NCBI RefSeq assembly: GCF_905220565.1
Contig: NC_059406.1
Span: 6,024,001 to 6,088,000, forward strand
DNA: 64,000 bases
Direction of reading: 5' to 3'
Source of the DNA: Melitaea cinxia
Lineage: Eukaryota > Arthropoda > Insecta > Lepidoptera > Nymphalidae
The notes beneath the pieces are model-generated. The model saw only the letters and a program-made list of their open reading frames with translations. It searched no databases and was not told the origin of the DNA. Within the stretch, counting starts at the first letter, position 1; each line of letters starts with the position of its first letter. Of this stretch, positions 1-11,326 are shown one piece after another. Position numbers and translations under genes: made by a program.

Positions 1-460
1 ACATGTAAAGAATTGTCCAAGTTTCGAGTCTTCATAGTGACTATAACAGACGCAATATTTTTCTTGTGACTTAAAAAATCCTTTTTTAGAACAAACTTGC
101 CACATACACAAGTTTCTCATTTTGTATAATTGTAAAAACTGATATTATAGACTAGTGTCAAAATTTTTTTTAGTTTTATTTTAAGATTACTCTTTAAAAT
201 ATTTTCTAATTGGTTTTAGATTAATTCTAACCACGTTATTTCTACACAACATGTAAATAACATGTCTTTAGACATATGTCATATTCATCACAATTGAACA
301 AAGACCACAGATGAACATAACAAACAGTAAAATAATAAATAAATAACTATATAATTTAGTTAAAGTGTAAGAGCATTAAATAACACGGTCTTATGTATAG
401 GTCATGCAACTATTTTTTTAATACTACTTGAGTAATAATTTTTTTTTTTTTTTTTGAAAA
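1..460. other. AT-rich intergenic DNA, no gene seen
   Basis: No open reading frame with recognisable protein content. The stretch is AT-rich and ends in a run of about 18 T at 439-457, directly before the first readable codons of the RTE LINE relic. Nothing else is supported. Confidence 0.6.
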
Positions 461-1677
461 GAAGCCCCAAAGGAGGTGGACATGGCAAAGTCCCGATACT
501 GTGACGAGGAATGAGATAGATTTCATCATAACGGATAAAAGGCATATATTCAGAGATATCTCAATAGTTAACAGGTTTAACACTGGCAGCGACCACCGGC
601 TAGTACGGGGCACTCTGAATATGCCTCCGAGCCGGGCCCGCTCGATGAAATCTACTCTCTAAACTACGCCTCCCCAAATACTATGTGGCTCCGAGCAGTT
701 TCAATTTGAACTCCAAAACCGATTCGATTCGCTGGAAACTACTGGCGACGTGTACGAGATAGCCGACAACGTAGTAAAGACGGTGTGTGTATGTGTGTAA
801 AAGTGCTTGTGACTGGGTCGCAAGCACTTTCCACCAACAAAGTCAACAAAGCAGACCAAACTTTCTCCCGAAGCCTTGGATCTGATGCGGCAGAGGGCGA
901 GTTGCGGGCTGCTTCGCCAGAACAGAGGGCTCTTTCCAAGAGGATACGGAAACTTGTACGCCGAGACCTCCACTGCTCAAATACGAGAGAGATTGCTACT
1001 GTGATTGAGTAGATTAGGGGGTCCAAAGTTTTCCAAATACCATTGGGAAGAAGCCCTCTAGCGAAGTTCAAAACAGCGAATGGCAGAACCGTCTGCTCTT
1101 GCCCTCAGATCCGAGAGAGAGAGAATTTTTATGCACAGCTGTACTCGTCGAGCGCACGCAAACCTGCGACTTGGGATACCGAAGATTCACGGGCACCATT
1201 GTTGCGCCATTATTCGGATTGTATCCCGGACTTCGAAGAGGATGAGATTAGTGCAGCGCTGGGGCAGCTTGAAAACGGAAGGGCCCCGGGGATAACGGAG
1301 TTACCACTGAGCTCCTTAAGGCTTCTGGGCGACCTTTTCTAAAAGCCTTGGCAAGACTCTTTAATTCCGTCATCCACCGAGGTACCACGCCTTCGGCGTG
1401 GTCCAGAAGTGTGGTGGTGTTGTTCTTTAAGAAAGGCGATAAGTTAAAGAATTACAGACCGACCTCACTTCTGAGCCAAGTCTATAAGCTGTTTTCGAGG
1501 GTTGTTACGATTCGTCTCGCGAGAAGACTCGATGAATTCCAACCACCAGAGCAGGCAGGGTTTTGAAATGGCTACAGTACCGTAGACTACATCCATACTG
1601 TTCGGCAGATTATTCAAAAGACAGAAGAATATAATAAGCCGCTGTGTATGGCATTTGTGGACTACGAGTAAGCTTTC

Positions 1678-2026
1678 TGTGTGTTTCTGTGTGTTGTAAG
1701 TTTCTGTGTGAGTACTGTGTGGCTACGGTACTAAAGAATATAGCCACCCTCTCTCTTCCCGTGAGTGTCGTAAGAGGCGACTAAGGGATAACACAGTTCC
1801 ACTATAACCTTGGAACTTAAAAAGCCGACCGGTGGCGGGATAACCATCTAATTGCTGGCTTTGAAATACACAGGCCGAAGACGGGCAGCAGCGTCTTCGG
1901 TGCGATTAAACCAGTACTGCGGTCACCAACCAAAACACATGAGTTCACGTTATTTTTGGCGTAAACTTGTGGAGGTCTATGTCCAGCAGTGGACTGTATG
2001 GGCTGTAATGATGATGTAATGATGAA
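1678..2026 (+). mobile_element. SINE with RTE-type tail, inserted in the RTE LINE
   Basis: A short interspersed element carrying the family core (GCCACCCTCTCTCTTCCCGT, then AAGAGGCGACTAAGGGATAA, then CAGGCCGAAGACGGGCAGC) and the tail GTCCAGCAGTGGACTGTATG ending in ATGATG repeats. It is flanked by the 9-bp duplication TAAGCTTTC (1669-1677 and 2027-2035) and splits the LINE codons for the DYxKAFDSVE motif. Removing insert plus one duplicate restores continuity of the LINE. No coding capacity. Confidence 0.85.
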
Positions 2027-2499
2027 TAAGCTTTCGACTCTGTCGAGACCTGGGCTGTCCTGGACTCTCTGCAGAGGTGTCATATCGACTGGCGATATAT
2101 CAAGGTACTGAAATGTATGTACGACGCGGCGACGATGACCGTTCATGTCCCGGACCAGAGAACAAGACCTATTTCCCTCCGGCGTGGGGTAAGACAGGGA
2201 GATTTAATATCACCGAAACTGTTTACCACTGCGCTGGAGGATGTCTTTAATACCTTAGATTGGAGAGAACGAGGCATTAACGTCAACGGTGAATTCATCT
2301 CTTACCTTCGTTTCGCCGACAATATTGTCATCTTTGCGGAGACGTTGGATGAGTTAGGCCAGATGCTGGCCGGCCTAAATGGGTCCTCCCAGCGTGTAGG
2401 TCTCTGTATGAACTTGGACAAAACGAAAGTTCTGTTTAACAACCAAGTCGTATCGTGATATATATGTAAGTAACGATTAGTGCGGGTACTACGAAATAT

Positions 2500-2626
2500 C
2501 ATCATCATCATTACATCATCATTACAGCCTATACAGTCCACTGCTGGACATAGGCCTCCACAAGTTTACGCCAAAAATAACGTGAACTCATGTGTTTTGC
2601 CCATAGTCACCACACTGGGCAGGCGG
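2500..2626 (-). mobile_element. Second RTE-tailed SINE, 5'-truncated
   Basis: The reverse complement shows the family 3' part, including the CATCAT tail and CCTATACAGTCCACTGCTGG. It is flanked by the 8-bp duplication CGAAATAT (2492-2499 and 2627-2634), so this copy was inserted truncated at its 5' end. It separates RT core and C-terminal part of the LINE relic. Confidence 0.75.
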
Positions 2627-3309
2627 CGAAATATGTTTGTATTCAATTATTATGTTTAATGAAGGTAAATTGGTTCCGTATTAAATGTTAACTAGCAGCA
2701 AGTCTTTCCTTTGGTTCCTATATTTTAATATTATAAGATACTTAAATATTTATCATACCAAGACCGGTATCTGTCAATGCTACCCTTCTCGATGTTGTTC
2801 AGGATTATATTTACCTAGGCCATACTATCCAACTAGACCGCAACAACTTCGAGAAGGCGGCCGATAGGAGGATTTGGTTGGGCTGGGCGGCGTTTGGCAG
2901 GCTTCGTCGAGTCTTCACGTCGAAGATTCCGCAATGCTTGAAGACAAAAGTCTTCGAGCTGTCTGGCGCGAAATTGGGGAGGCCTATGCCCAGCAGTGGA
3001 CTGACATAGGCTGAAGTGTGAGCAATGAAAAGGTTTTTGAACTGTTATTTGTAGCTTACAGCTGGACCCTTTTTCAACTTCTCTCCCATATAACATTATA
3101 CTCCTCCCTCTTCACTCCATACATTTAAATACGGTCTTATACACAGCTCGTGCAACCACAGTAGTTGAGGTACGTGGGCTTAATGGCTGACCTACGGCCG
3201 CAAGAGACAATACTATTGATAGTACATACAGTGCAACGAAGACGGATAACCAATTACAATGAATCGTCACTCAATATAACCGTCTGACTGCACACATCGA
3301 TAGCAGTAA

Positions 3310-4975
3310 CGTACAGCGGCGTCTACGCGAACGAAGAACGAAAGAACGTCTGGAAATGTATTTTAAGGTAAATAACATCAAAAATGAACTACAATTACCT
3401 ACTTTAGTAGCGGTCATGGGAGACGACGCATACGAACTATTAGCAAATTTATCAAGCCCCAAAACACCAGCTGAGATGGAATATCCGGCAGCGGTAGCGA
3501 TAATGAAAAATCATCTACAACCGCCGCCGTCTATTTTGGCCGAGCGTTACCGGTTTAGGACAAAGACGTCAGGCTGCCGGCGAGAACGTTGCGAGCTACG
3601 TAGCCGAACTAAAGAGATTGGCGCCTCACTGTAAGTTTGAAAAATGTATGTGTTGTCTGCGGCAGAGAAAGCGTGGAGTAACAACCGTGGGGTCTGTGGA
3701 GGTCGGGTGAAGTCGTGGCGCGACAGGTGTACCAGCGGAGGTGTGAGCAGCTCGGGAGCTTTCCATGCCGGCGGAAAGGACGAGCGATCGTGCGGGGGCT
3801 GCGGAGCGACTGATCACGACTACGGAATGTGTAGATTTTGTGATTACGTTTGCAGTAAGTGCGGTTCAATGATGCAATCGGGACATTTGAGACGGGTGTG
3901 TAAACAGGTTCCGTAGGCAGCAGTACAAAATGGACCGGGGTGACAGGATGATACAAACCCGACACTTGGGCGAAGTGGCAGCACCGACGGCCCCGGAAGT
4001 GGCAGCGGTGATGGCGGACGGTGCTCAAGAAGTAGAGCAAGATGTGGAAGAGGACTTCCATCATCTCTGCTTAAAGGATTATCGAGCGGTTAAGTTACTG
4101 ATTTACATTATAAATCATGTAATTAATATGGAAGTAGACTCTGGCTCGGCAGTTTCATGTATAAGTAGTGTTACATATAAAAATAAATTTAGACATTTAA
4201 AACTCGAATACTCAGATGTTGTCTTAAATTTTTATAATGGTGTGAGAATTAAACCCGTAGGTGTCATAAAAGCAGTTGTTAAATTTAAAAGTGTCAGTAA
4301 TAATTTGGAATTATTTGTAATAGAAGGTGGCAAAACGTCGCTTAGGTAGGCAGTGGTTGATCGAATTAAATTTCAGACCAGGATGTGCCATTTAATGAGG
4401 AAATATCTAATTTGATAAACAGGTATAAGGAAAAATTCGGCGGCTGGCTAGGTTGGAACACGGGCGGGCGTGCGATGCTGCGAAAACGCGCGGGCGCGGT
4501 GCCGGTGTTCAACCGCGCGCGGCCGTTGCCGTACGCGATGCGCACGCGCGTGGACGCCGAGCTGAGCGTGATGCTGCGGGGCGGCATCATCGAACCTGTC
4601 GACTGCTCCAACTGGGCCTCCCAACTGGTGCCGTTGAGCAAGGCTGATGTTACTTGAGAATTTGCGCTGATTATGAGGCAACGGTTAACCCGAATTTACT
4701 GATCGATCGCTTTCCTTTACCTACAATTGAAGATGTTAGATTAAGCGGGTCGACTTATTTTTCAAAAATTGACCTATCACAGGCGTATAATCAAATAGAG
4801 GTCGATGAATCGAAGGAGTATACAGTTATAAGCACACATAGGGGGTTATTCAAGTACAATAGCCTAGTTATGGCTTAGCATCGAGTCCAGGCATTTTCCA
4901 AAGAATTATGTGTTCACATATAGGAAACATACCTAACGTAGAAATTTTCCTAGATGACGTCATAAAAATGGTTTG
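3310..4975 (+). mobile_element. Gypsy-type LTR retrotransposon relic (gag-protease-RT)
   Basis: Broken gag-pol remains in order. Gag starts near 3310 (MYFKVNNIKNELQLPTLVAV at 3356) and continues after a frameshift as ENVASYVAELKRLAPHCKFE. A cysteine-rich knuckle region lies at about 3785-3905 (CGGCGATDH, CSKCG). The aspartic protease has its active site in MEVDSGSAVSCIS (about 4130). The RT has its N-terminal part at about 4500-4650 (GIIEPVDCSNWASQLVP), then RICADYEATVNPNLLIDRF, FPLPTIEDV and the YFSKIDLSQAYNQI catalytic block (4654-4878). After another frameshift the FLDDV motif appears at about 4945-4965. RNase H, integrase and LTRs were not found, so the copy is truncated at both sides. 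The RT resembles Gypsy/mag-type elements; the clade is inferred. Confidence 0.8.
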
Positions 4976-5094
4976 AAACTTAAAGCTAATAATAAGTGAG
5001 AATCTAGATTCAAGTGATTATAGAATTGGTTTGAGGCTTGAATAAATTATCTAGAATTGTTATCGAGTAATTAGTATTATTTTCCACAATTCAT

Positions 5095-5408
5095 TACAGG
5101 TCTGCAATTTACACAGCTCGCTCCAAGGCTCGAGAAAGCCGACGCCGCGCTGGGCCGACTCCTGCCCAACGTAGGCGGATAGGACTAGTCGTATCGGCAT
5201 CTCTACGTCAGCATAGTGCGCAGCATGGCACTGTACAGTGCCCTCGTGTTCACCGACGTTCTCGCCACTAGCACTAACAAGGCCCTCCTAAGGAGACCCC
5301 AGAGGGTCATAGCGGTGAGAGCGATACGGGTATACCTTACGGTGTCGTGGACGGCGGCCACGCTTCTCGCGGGCGATCCGTCCTGGGTACTCCAGGAACA
5401 AGTTATAA
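5095..5408 (+). mobile_element. LINE fragment, RT C-terminal region (R1/Jockey-like)
   Basis: Reads QLAPRLEKADAALGRLLPNV, a stop, then RHLYVSIVRSMALYSALVF and KALLRRPQRVIAVRAIRVY, the conserved region downstream of the RT in R1/Jockey-type LINEs. Only this piece remains; it runs directly into the minisatellite at about 5410. The exact clade is not settled. Confidence 0.65.
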
Positions 5409-6256
5409 ATAAATTATAAATAGCGCATCGTTATAAATAGCGCTATCGTTATAAATAGCGCTATCGTTTTAAATAGCGCTATCGTTATAAATAGCGCTAT
5501 CGTTATAAAAAGCGTTATCGTTATAAAAGCGCTATCGTTATAAATAGCGCATCGTTATAAATAGCGCTATCGTTATAAATAGCGCATCGTTATAAATAGC
5601 GCTATCGTTATAAATAGCGCATCGTTATAAATAGCGCTATCGTTATAAATAGCGCATCGTTATAAATAGCGCTATCGTTATAAATAGCGCATCGTTATAA
5701 ATAGCGCATCGTTATAAGTAGCGCATCGTTATAAATAGCACATCGTTATAAATAGCGCATCGTTATAAATAGCGCTATCGTTATAAATAGCGCATCGTTA
5801 TAAATAGCGCATCGTTATAAATAGCACATCGTTATAAATAGCGCATCGTTATAAATAGCGCTATCGTTATAAATAGCGCATCGTTATAAATAGCGCATCG
5901 TTATAAATAGCGCATCGTTATAAATAGCGCTATCGTTATAAGTAGCGCATCGTTATAAATAGCACATCGTTATAAATAACGCATCGTTATAAATAGCGCA
6001 TCGTTATAAATAGCGCTATCATTATAAATAGCGCTATCGTTATAAATAGCGCTATCGTTATAAATAGCGCATCGTTATAAATAGCGCTATCGTTATAAAT
6101 AGCGCTATCGTTATAAATAGCGCATCGTTATAAATAGCGCATCGTTATAAATAGCGCATCGTTATAAATAGCGCTATCGTTATAAATAGCGCATCGTTAT
6201 AAATAGCGCTATCGTTATAAATAGCGCATCGTTATAAAAAGCGCTATCGTTATAAA
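5408..6256. repeat. Minisatellite of mixed 18-bp and 17-bp units
   Basis: About 48 head-to-tail units in two length classes: TTATAAATAGCGCTATCG (18 bp) and TTATAAATAGCGCATCG (17 bp). The 18-bp form contains the perfect 10-bp palindrome ATAGCGCTAT; the 17-bp form lacks one T and loses it. Variant units (AAGTAGCGC, AATAGCACATCG) recur in the same order near 5714-5760 and 5938-5990, indicating multi-unit duplication. No spacers, so it is not a CRISPR array. Confidence 0.95.
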
Positions 6257-6257
6257 T

Positions 6258-7548
6258 TGAGAACCTCCTCTCTTTTTGGAAGAAGAGAGGAGGTCGGTTA
6301 AAAAGTGTCGCGACAGCATATGTCTAACTATTATAATTATGTCACAATACGTTTGGTCCAATGTTGTTGTGCCAAACAATACCAGTCTACAATAAACGAT
6401 TTAAAGTTAATCCACATTTTGAGGAGTTGATGATGTACACGGTGATGTCAACGAATCAGGAATAGGGAGCGTAGCACTAATGGCATCATAAGATGATAGC
6501 CTGTCATCTGCTAGATTGAATGATTTGTTGATGACTCTGAAAAGATTGATTTAATAGTGTTAATTTTCAAAGTTGATAAATCTAAGCATCATTTCACTAC
6601 TATGACTAAGGTGAACCATATCTTGATTACCTTGTACATGACACAAAAATACTTACGGGACAAAAGCAGTGTGGTGTTAGTGTTGGTTTGGTGCCCTCGT
6701 CTAATTTCCTTCTATTGTTCGCCAACACTTCAAAGTTAGTGGTATTGATATGATCTGAACAAATTACACTATTTTTTGTGGGCGTCCAGGTTAGTCTGTT
6801 ATTACAACATTTTTTTCGCATGTATCCCTTAAATTTGGATTTTTAAAAAACCTGCCAAATTTTTATATAAAAAATTATGGTCGAAGAATTACATTAAGTA
6901 ATTCTAGTAAAATGTGTTAATACTCATAATACGTGTATTATATTTAATTTAATGCAATTTTATTATATAACTATGTTTATTAAAAAAAGCTAGCAATATA
7001 ATATTTTAAATAAATCAAAATCTCTAAAATATCTGTCTCCTCTTTTGCTTTTGCCGTTTTTATCGATAGCTATCTACAAACAAACCGGTAACAACACTAT
7101 CACTTGGCGACATTGACTTCTCGGAAATAGACTCCGATCAGTCGCTCGACCGATCCGCATATTGTATGAGGGCGACCGGCCTGTGTTGGTAAACAAATCG
7201 AGTCAAATGATCGATAATATTTGTAATTTTTAAGTATAAAAAAGGTTTAAAAGTAGTATACAAGTAATAATGTGATTAAAAAATACTTACCTATAAAAGG
7301 TAACGGCATGTTTTAGTAAATTTGACGTCGCAGATCATTTTTTGCAGCAAAAAACAGAACAATTCGGCATTTTTTGAAGGACGTTGATTCAATCGCGCAA
7401 CTAGATTTAGTCCAGTGATCACTGCGGCAGCAACTAGTTTTATTGTACGCATATGGCCATTTGGCCTTGTACCTTGACAGAGGGGAACGCCCATGGAGCA
7501 TAGACGGGAACGCCTGTAAATGGCTACTCCCCTCCGTGTTGCTCTTTG
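6258..7548 (-). mobile_element. P-superfamily-like element, truncated copy with THAP exons
   Basis: Closely matches the element at 51116-53322. Read on the minus strand, the right end (7548 downward) starts CAAAGAGCAACACGGAGGGG. A THAP first exon begins at the ATG at about 7370 (MPNCSVFCCKK) but is interrupted by TGA where the other copy has AGA (Arg). A second exon at about 6852-6657 reads NRLTWTPTKNSVICSDH and ends at a good donor (CCC|GTAAGT). The left terminus is missing: the sequence passes through a remnant of the CCGACTTC-ended repeat (6258-6300, containing a hairpin with 11-bp arms at 6264-6293) into the minisatellite. No intact transposase. Confidence 0.75.
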
Positions 7549-8230
7549 CCGACTAACGAACGATGGGACTCAATAATATTGCAACGGCGAAAAATATGGG
7601 AGATAAATTAAAATATATTTATATTTTATAATATATCTTTTTATACCTATGAATCATACAAAACATGTTTGAATGATTATTTTAATTATATTAAATATTT
7701 GCAAAAATTCTGGACTCTAGTGCTGCTACTGCCATCTATTTTCGACACATTAATATATCACCCCTAACTCACCCTCCTCGTCCAAGAGATGGCGTAGTTT
7801 GTATGACTATTTTTGAATTGCGATAATGTAGGTGAGTTTCACACGGGCGTATCTATACCAGTATACACAGAGCATAGTAATACTTACAGAAACAGTTTGC
7901 CAGTATATAAGTGTATAATTTGTGTCTATACCGATACCTATTGCCTACATTAATTTACATTAGTTAAGAGTCGCAATTGAACTCACCATTAGATAGTTTT
8001 ATATAAAAATCAAATACTTTGGTTTTAAATAGCTAATAGGTCATTTTATGTACAATGTGTTTAAAAGTATTGAAATTAGTACTAAACTGTAGTATAAACA
8101 TTGTTGTACAAAGTTTAAGGCATGAAAATAATTTTACCGATAAAAACATCAAAAAATATTTTTAAATTACTATAGCTAATATTTATTTTATCATTAAAAA
8201 TGTCGTACAATATCAACTTATTAAATTAAA
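7549..8230. other. Intergenic spacer downstream of mRpS30
   Basis: AT-rich and without recognisable coding content. It contains a likely poly(A) signal for the minus-strand mRpS30 gene at 8182-8187 (TTTATT on plus, AATAAA on minus), about 45 bases after the stop codon. Confidence 0.6.
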
Positions 8231-11200
8231 TTAAACTTTTGGATAATATGTAGTTTCAAACTTCTTTTTGGATCTTGGATAGGGCCTTAAAACTTTAGGA
8301 ATATAAGGAGGTAAATGTTCATCAAGCCTTCTCTTGAATGGGTTAATATCATATTCAAATGGTTTCCTCTTAGCTTCAAAGAATCTAGTGTTAAATTTGA
8401 TCTTGTATATTTTTTCCCAGAGATAAAGTTCAGGTAGTAAATTATGTTTTGGTACATTTGCAACTAAATGTTTATACCTTTCTTCTAACCAACAGCGCCT
8501 GTTATCATCTTCAATATCTGCAACTACTTGTTCCTCCTTGCCAAGGAAAGGTTTCATGTCATGATCTCTTTCTTCTGGAGTATTTAAGTAAAACTGGACT
8601 AGCATTTTCAATACATCTTCATTCAAGCCTTTCACTTTACCATCTTCAATACAATCATATAATGCTAATGGTTTTGTACCAAAGCATATGTTATGTTTAG
8701 GGTTGCTGTCAATTACATCATTATGCATAACAATTGTATTTAACTGATAGACATAGAAAGATAAAAGATGACCATTTGTTATAATTGTTTGTGTCACTAA
8801 TGGATAAGTTAGGTCATTGAAAGTTGTAAATCCTTGATAATTAGCCTGAGCTAGAAGCCAACCAAAACTAGATTTAATTCCTTGACAATGTAATGCTTCT
8901 AAGTTATCTTCTGGACCGTAGGATTCACTTCTATGTAGTATGTGTCCACGGCCATGATATGACAATAAACCATATTCATCAAAGTCCCCTGGCCAATAGC
9001 CTAAAATATAAACTGATATTACTGAATCATATAAAAGAATATCTAAAAATACTTTGGGCCATACAAATTGATACAGGTACACAATAATACAAATATATCA
9101 CATATATTGTTCTACCTGGGATATTTGTTCCATGGCGATAATTTGAATAATATCCTACAGTTTCTGGTACATATGGATATACAGGAACCTTGAATTCTGG
9201 ATTTTCTGCTTCACTGTATGGTACAATGGGTTTTAGAGGCAAGTGATTCCTTAGTGTTAATAATGGTGAACCTAAAAATATTAAATTTTATTTTATAGCA
9301 TTAATTTTTCTATACTATATCATGTTAGGATATTCTAATAGGATGAAAAGCTTCAAAACTAATCTGTTTAATGAAACGTAGGCATTTAATTTAGTTAATC
9401 AGAAAACCTGTCTTACAGCCAAATTGTTTAAGGTTGATCATAAATCTCATAAGATATTTCTTTTTTACAGAGTTAATACACAATCATTTTGATAGCCTAA
9501 ATATCAGAAGTGTTGAACTACTATAAAGGAGAAAAATTTTTTATTTTAGAAATAATAGTTCTTTAAATAAATCATTAATCTTTGAAATACTAAGAAGTTA
9601 ACTGACATATTTAATATACCTATAATTGATCATTAAAAAATTTGCTATCTGTACTTAGCCTGAACAATGTTAGATTGTTACAGAAATATGAACTTCAACA
9701 TATAATTTTGGTGACTATTGTACTTGTAAATATCATACCTATATATTGCACAGGTCTGTCCAGAGGTTCATGCGCCCTCTCTTTTAGCCATTTATACTTT
9801 CTCCTCCAGTTAACTACATTATTTGGCACATCTACCCCACCAATGAACCAGAATGCTTCATGTCGTGGATCGTAGTCCACCTTGAAAACAATTTGTAAAA
9901 TACTTTTTTGAGATAATTGAATAAAATTTTGTTACATTGATAACAAAAAAAAAAACGTAAATATGTTAAATTAAGAATCATATATATTAATACACTATGA
10001 GAATATAGCCACCCCCTCTCTTCCCGTGGGTGTCGTAGGAGGCGACTAAGGGATAACACAGTTCCGCTACCACCTTGGAAATTAAAAAACCGACCGGTGG
10101 CGGAATAACCATCCAACTGCTGGCTTTGAAATACACAGGCCGAAGACAGGCAGCAGCGTCTTCGGTGCCACAAACCCAGCCCTGCGGTCAACAACCCACC
10201 TGCCCAGCGTGGTGACTATGTGCAGAACACATGAGTTCACGTTATTTTCGGCATAAACTTGTGGAGGCCTATGTCCAGCAGTGGACTGTATAGGCTGTAA
10301 TGATGAATACACTATGTAAGTGTAGTGATATATATGATCCTTAATTTAACAGAAGACGTTTTCATTCTTTTTTAGAAAAAACCTCACAATTACTCCACAT
10401 AAATTATATATCATTTTATAGATAATTGCTTGCTCTACCAAAAAAAAAAAAAAAAAAACAAAAAAAATATAGCCATTTATTATTAATATTTTTGATAAAA
10501 ATAAAAATACCTGTGATGTAAGAATGTGAGAAACTTTATCAGTTAGATGATTTGATATAATCCTATTTATCTGTTTCACTATGTTTTTTGTCTTATTATC
10601 ATCAATTTGCTGTTTTTCAAATTTATCAGTAGTTATTGCAAAGTTATACCTGAAAAGGTACACAAAATTTTTTATATTTTTGAAGTTATACTTCTTTTGG
10701 CATGTTAGGCAAAAACTATGAATACATTTTAACAATGCGCAACGCTAGCAAATGCAGCTAGCCAATGGAGTATAACTTCTTACATACATACATAAGTACA
10801 AACACAACTTTTTTAATATAGAAAAAAGTTTCGCAGCTTTCTTAAATTAATAAATTTGGGGAGAAATTAAATATGACACCCACTCAACACCATCATTTTC
10901 TATGGCTATACTTTCTTCAATATGTGATTTGATCTCTGTCACAACCGCATCTGCGATCGATGAAGTCTGTGAATATATATCCGGAAGCTTTTCTATATCT
11001 TTGAAACAAGTTCTCGTATAATGTTGTACTAATGGCAACGCATTATATGGTACTTTATCTTCATTGAATATAACACATTTCCAACCATAGTACCGGGGCA
11101 TATTTAAAGCAATTTGTTTTTCTTCGATTGTGTCTAATTTTTGTATTTTATTATGAATAGTTTCCCTTTCTCTCATTTTTCTAGCTTGCAAACTCATATC

Positions 11201-11326
11201 CAATATTGGAGGATACTGTGGTGTATCAGTATATTCGCTTTCTTCCGACTGTAAAGCTTGAACATATCTTCTACATATAACATTTCGCAATTTAGGTAAG
11301 ATACCAGAAATACGCAGGAAATGCAT
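8231..11326 (-). CDS. mRpS30: Mitochondrial ribosomal protein S30 (mL65, PDCD9 family), five exons
   Basis: A structural protein of the mitochondrial ribosome (mS30, now placed on the large subunit as mL65). Exons on the minus strand: 11326-10878, 10649-10511, 9880-9739, 9271-9116 and 9000-8231; these join in frame to 551 aa, close to insect family members. The first 20 residues are basic and lack acidic residues (MHFLRISGILPKLRNVICRR), as in a mitochondrial presequence. Family signatures in the last exon include SFGWLLAQANYQGFTTFNDL, ITNGHLLSFYVYQLNT, NPKHNICFGTKPLALYDCIE and KVKGLNEDVLKMLVQF, which parallel human PDCD9 closely. Acceptors are TTTTCAG, TCAAG, TTTTTAG and TTTTAG; donors 2-4 are GTATTT, GTATGA and GTAGAA. 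The exon 1 donor (GTCATA) is weak and is the least certain boundary. The intron between exons 3 and 2 holds a SINE. A poly(A) signal lies at 8182-8187. Confidence 0.92.
10000..10305 (+). mobile_element. Full-length RTE-tailed SINE in an mRpS30 intron
   Basis: A 306-bp element bounded by the perfect 11-bp duplication AATACACTATG (9989-9999 and 10306-10316). It starts AGAATATAGCCACCCCCTCT and ends TGGACTGTATAGGCTGTAAT plus GATG. It lies in the intron between mRpS30 exons 3 and 2, antisense to the gene. It is the best reference copy of this family here; others are at 1678, 2500, 30815, 57170, 57700, 60010 and 62104. Confidence 0.9.

Larger units (their letters stand above)
463..3020 (+). mobile_element. 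RTE-clade LINE relic (endonuclease-reverse transcriptase)
   Basis: A 5'-truncated, decayed non-LTR retrotransposon. About 480-640 gives the end of an APE-type endonuclease domain across frames (NEIDFIITDKRH, then GSDHRLVRGTLNM). The reverse transcriptase follows in pieces at 1043-1566, 2036-2455 and 2760-2960. RT landmarks are YRPTSLLSQVYKLFSRVVT, the EQAGF box, LRRGVRQGDLISPKLF and RFADNIVIF. The C-terminal part reads DYIYLGHTIQLDRNNFEKAA and GWAAFGRLRRVFTSKIPQC. These are typical of the RTE clade. It is dead: TGA follows EQAGF at 1564-1566, the catalytic FADD motif reads FADN, frameshifts occur, and two short elements have inserted at 1678-2026 and 2500-2626. The 3' end (about 2975-3015) carries the GGCCTATGCCCAGCAGTGG tail that many short elements in this window share. 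Confidence 0.85.

Noticed and set aside
5408..6256. Short regular repeats resembling a CRISPR array
   Set aside because: Units are contiguous with no unique spacers, and the genome is eukaryotic; it is a minisatellite.
10346..10735. Long minus-strand open frame over mRpS30 exon 2
   Set aside because: Only the part 10649-10511 is conserved coding sequence; the remainder is intron and a poly-A derived run.
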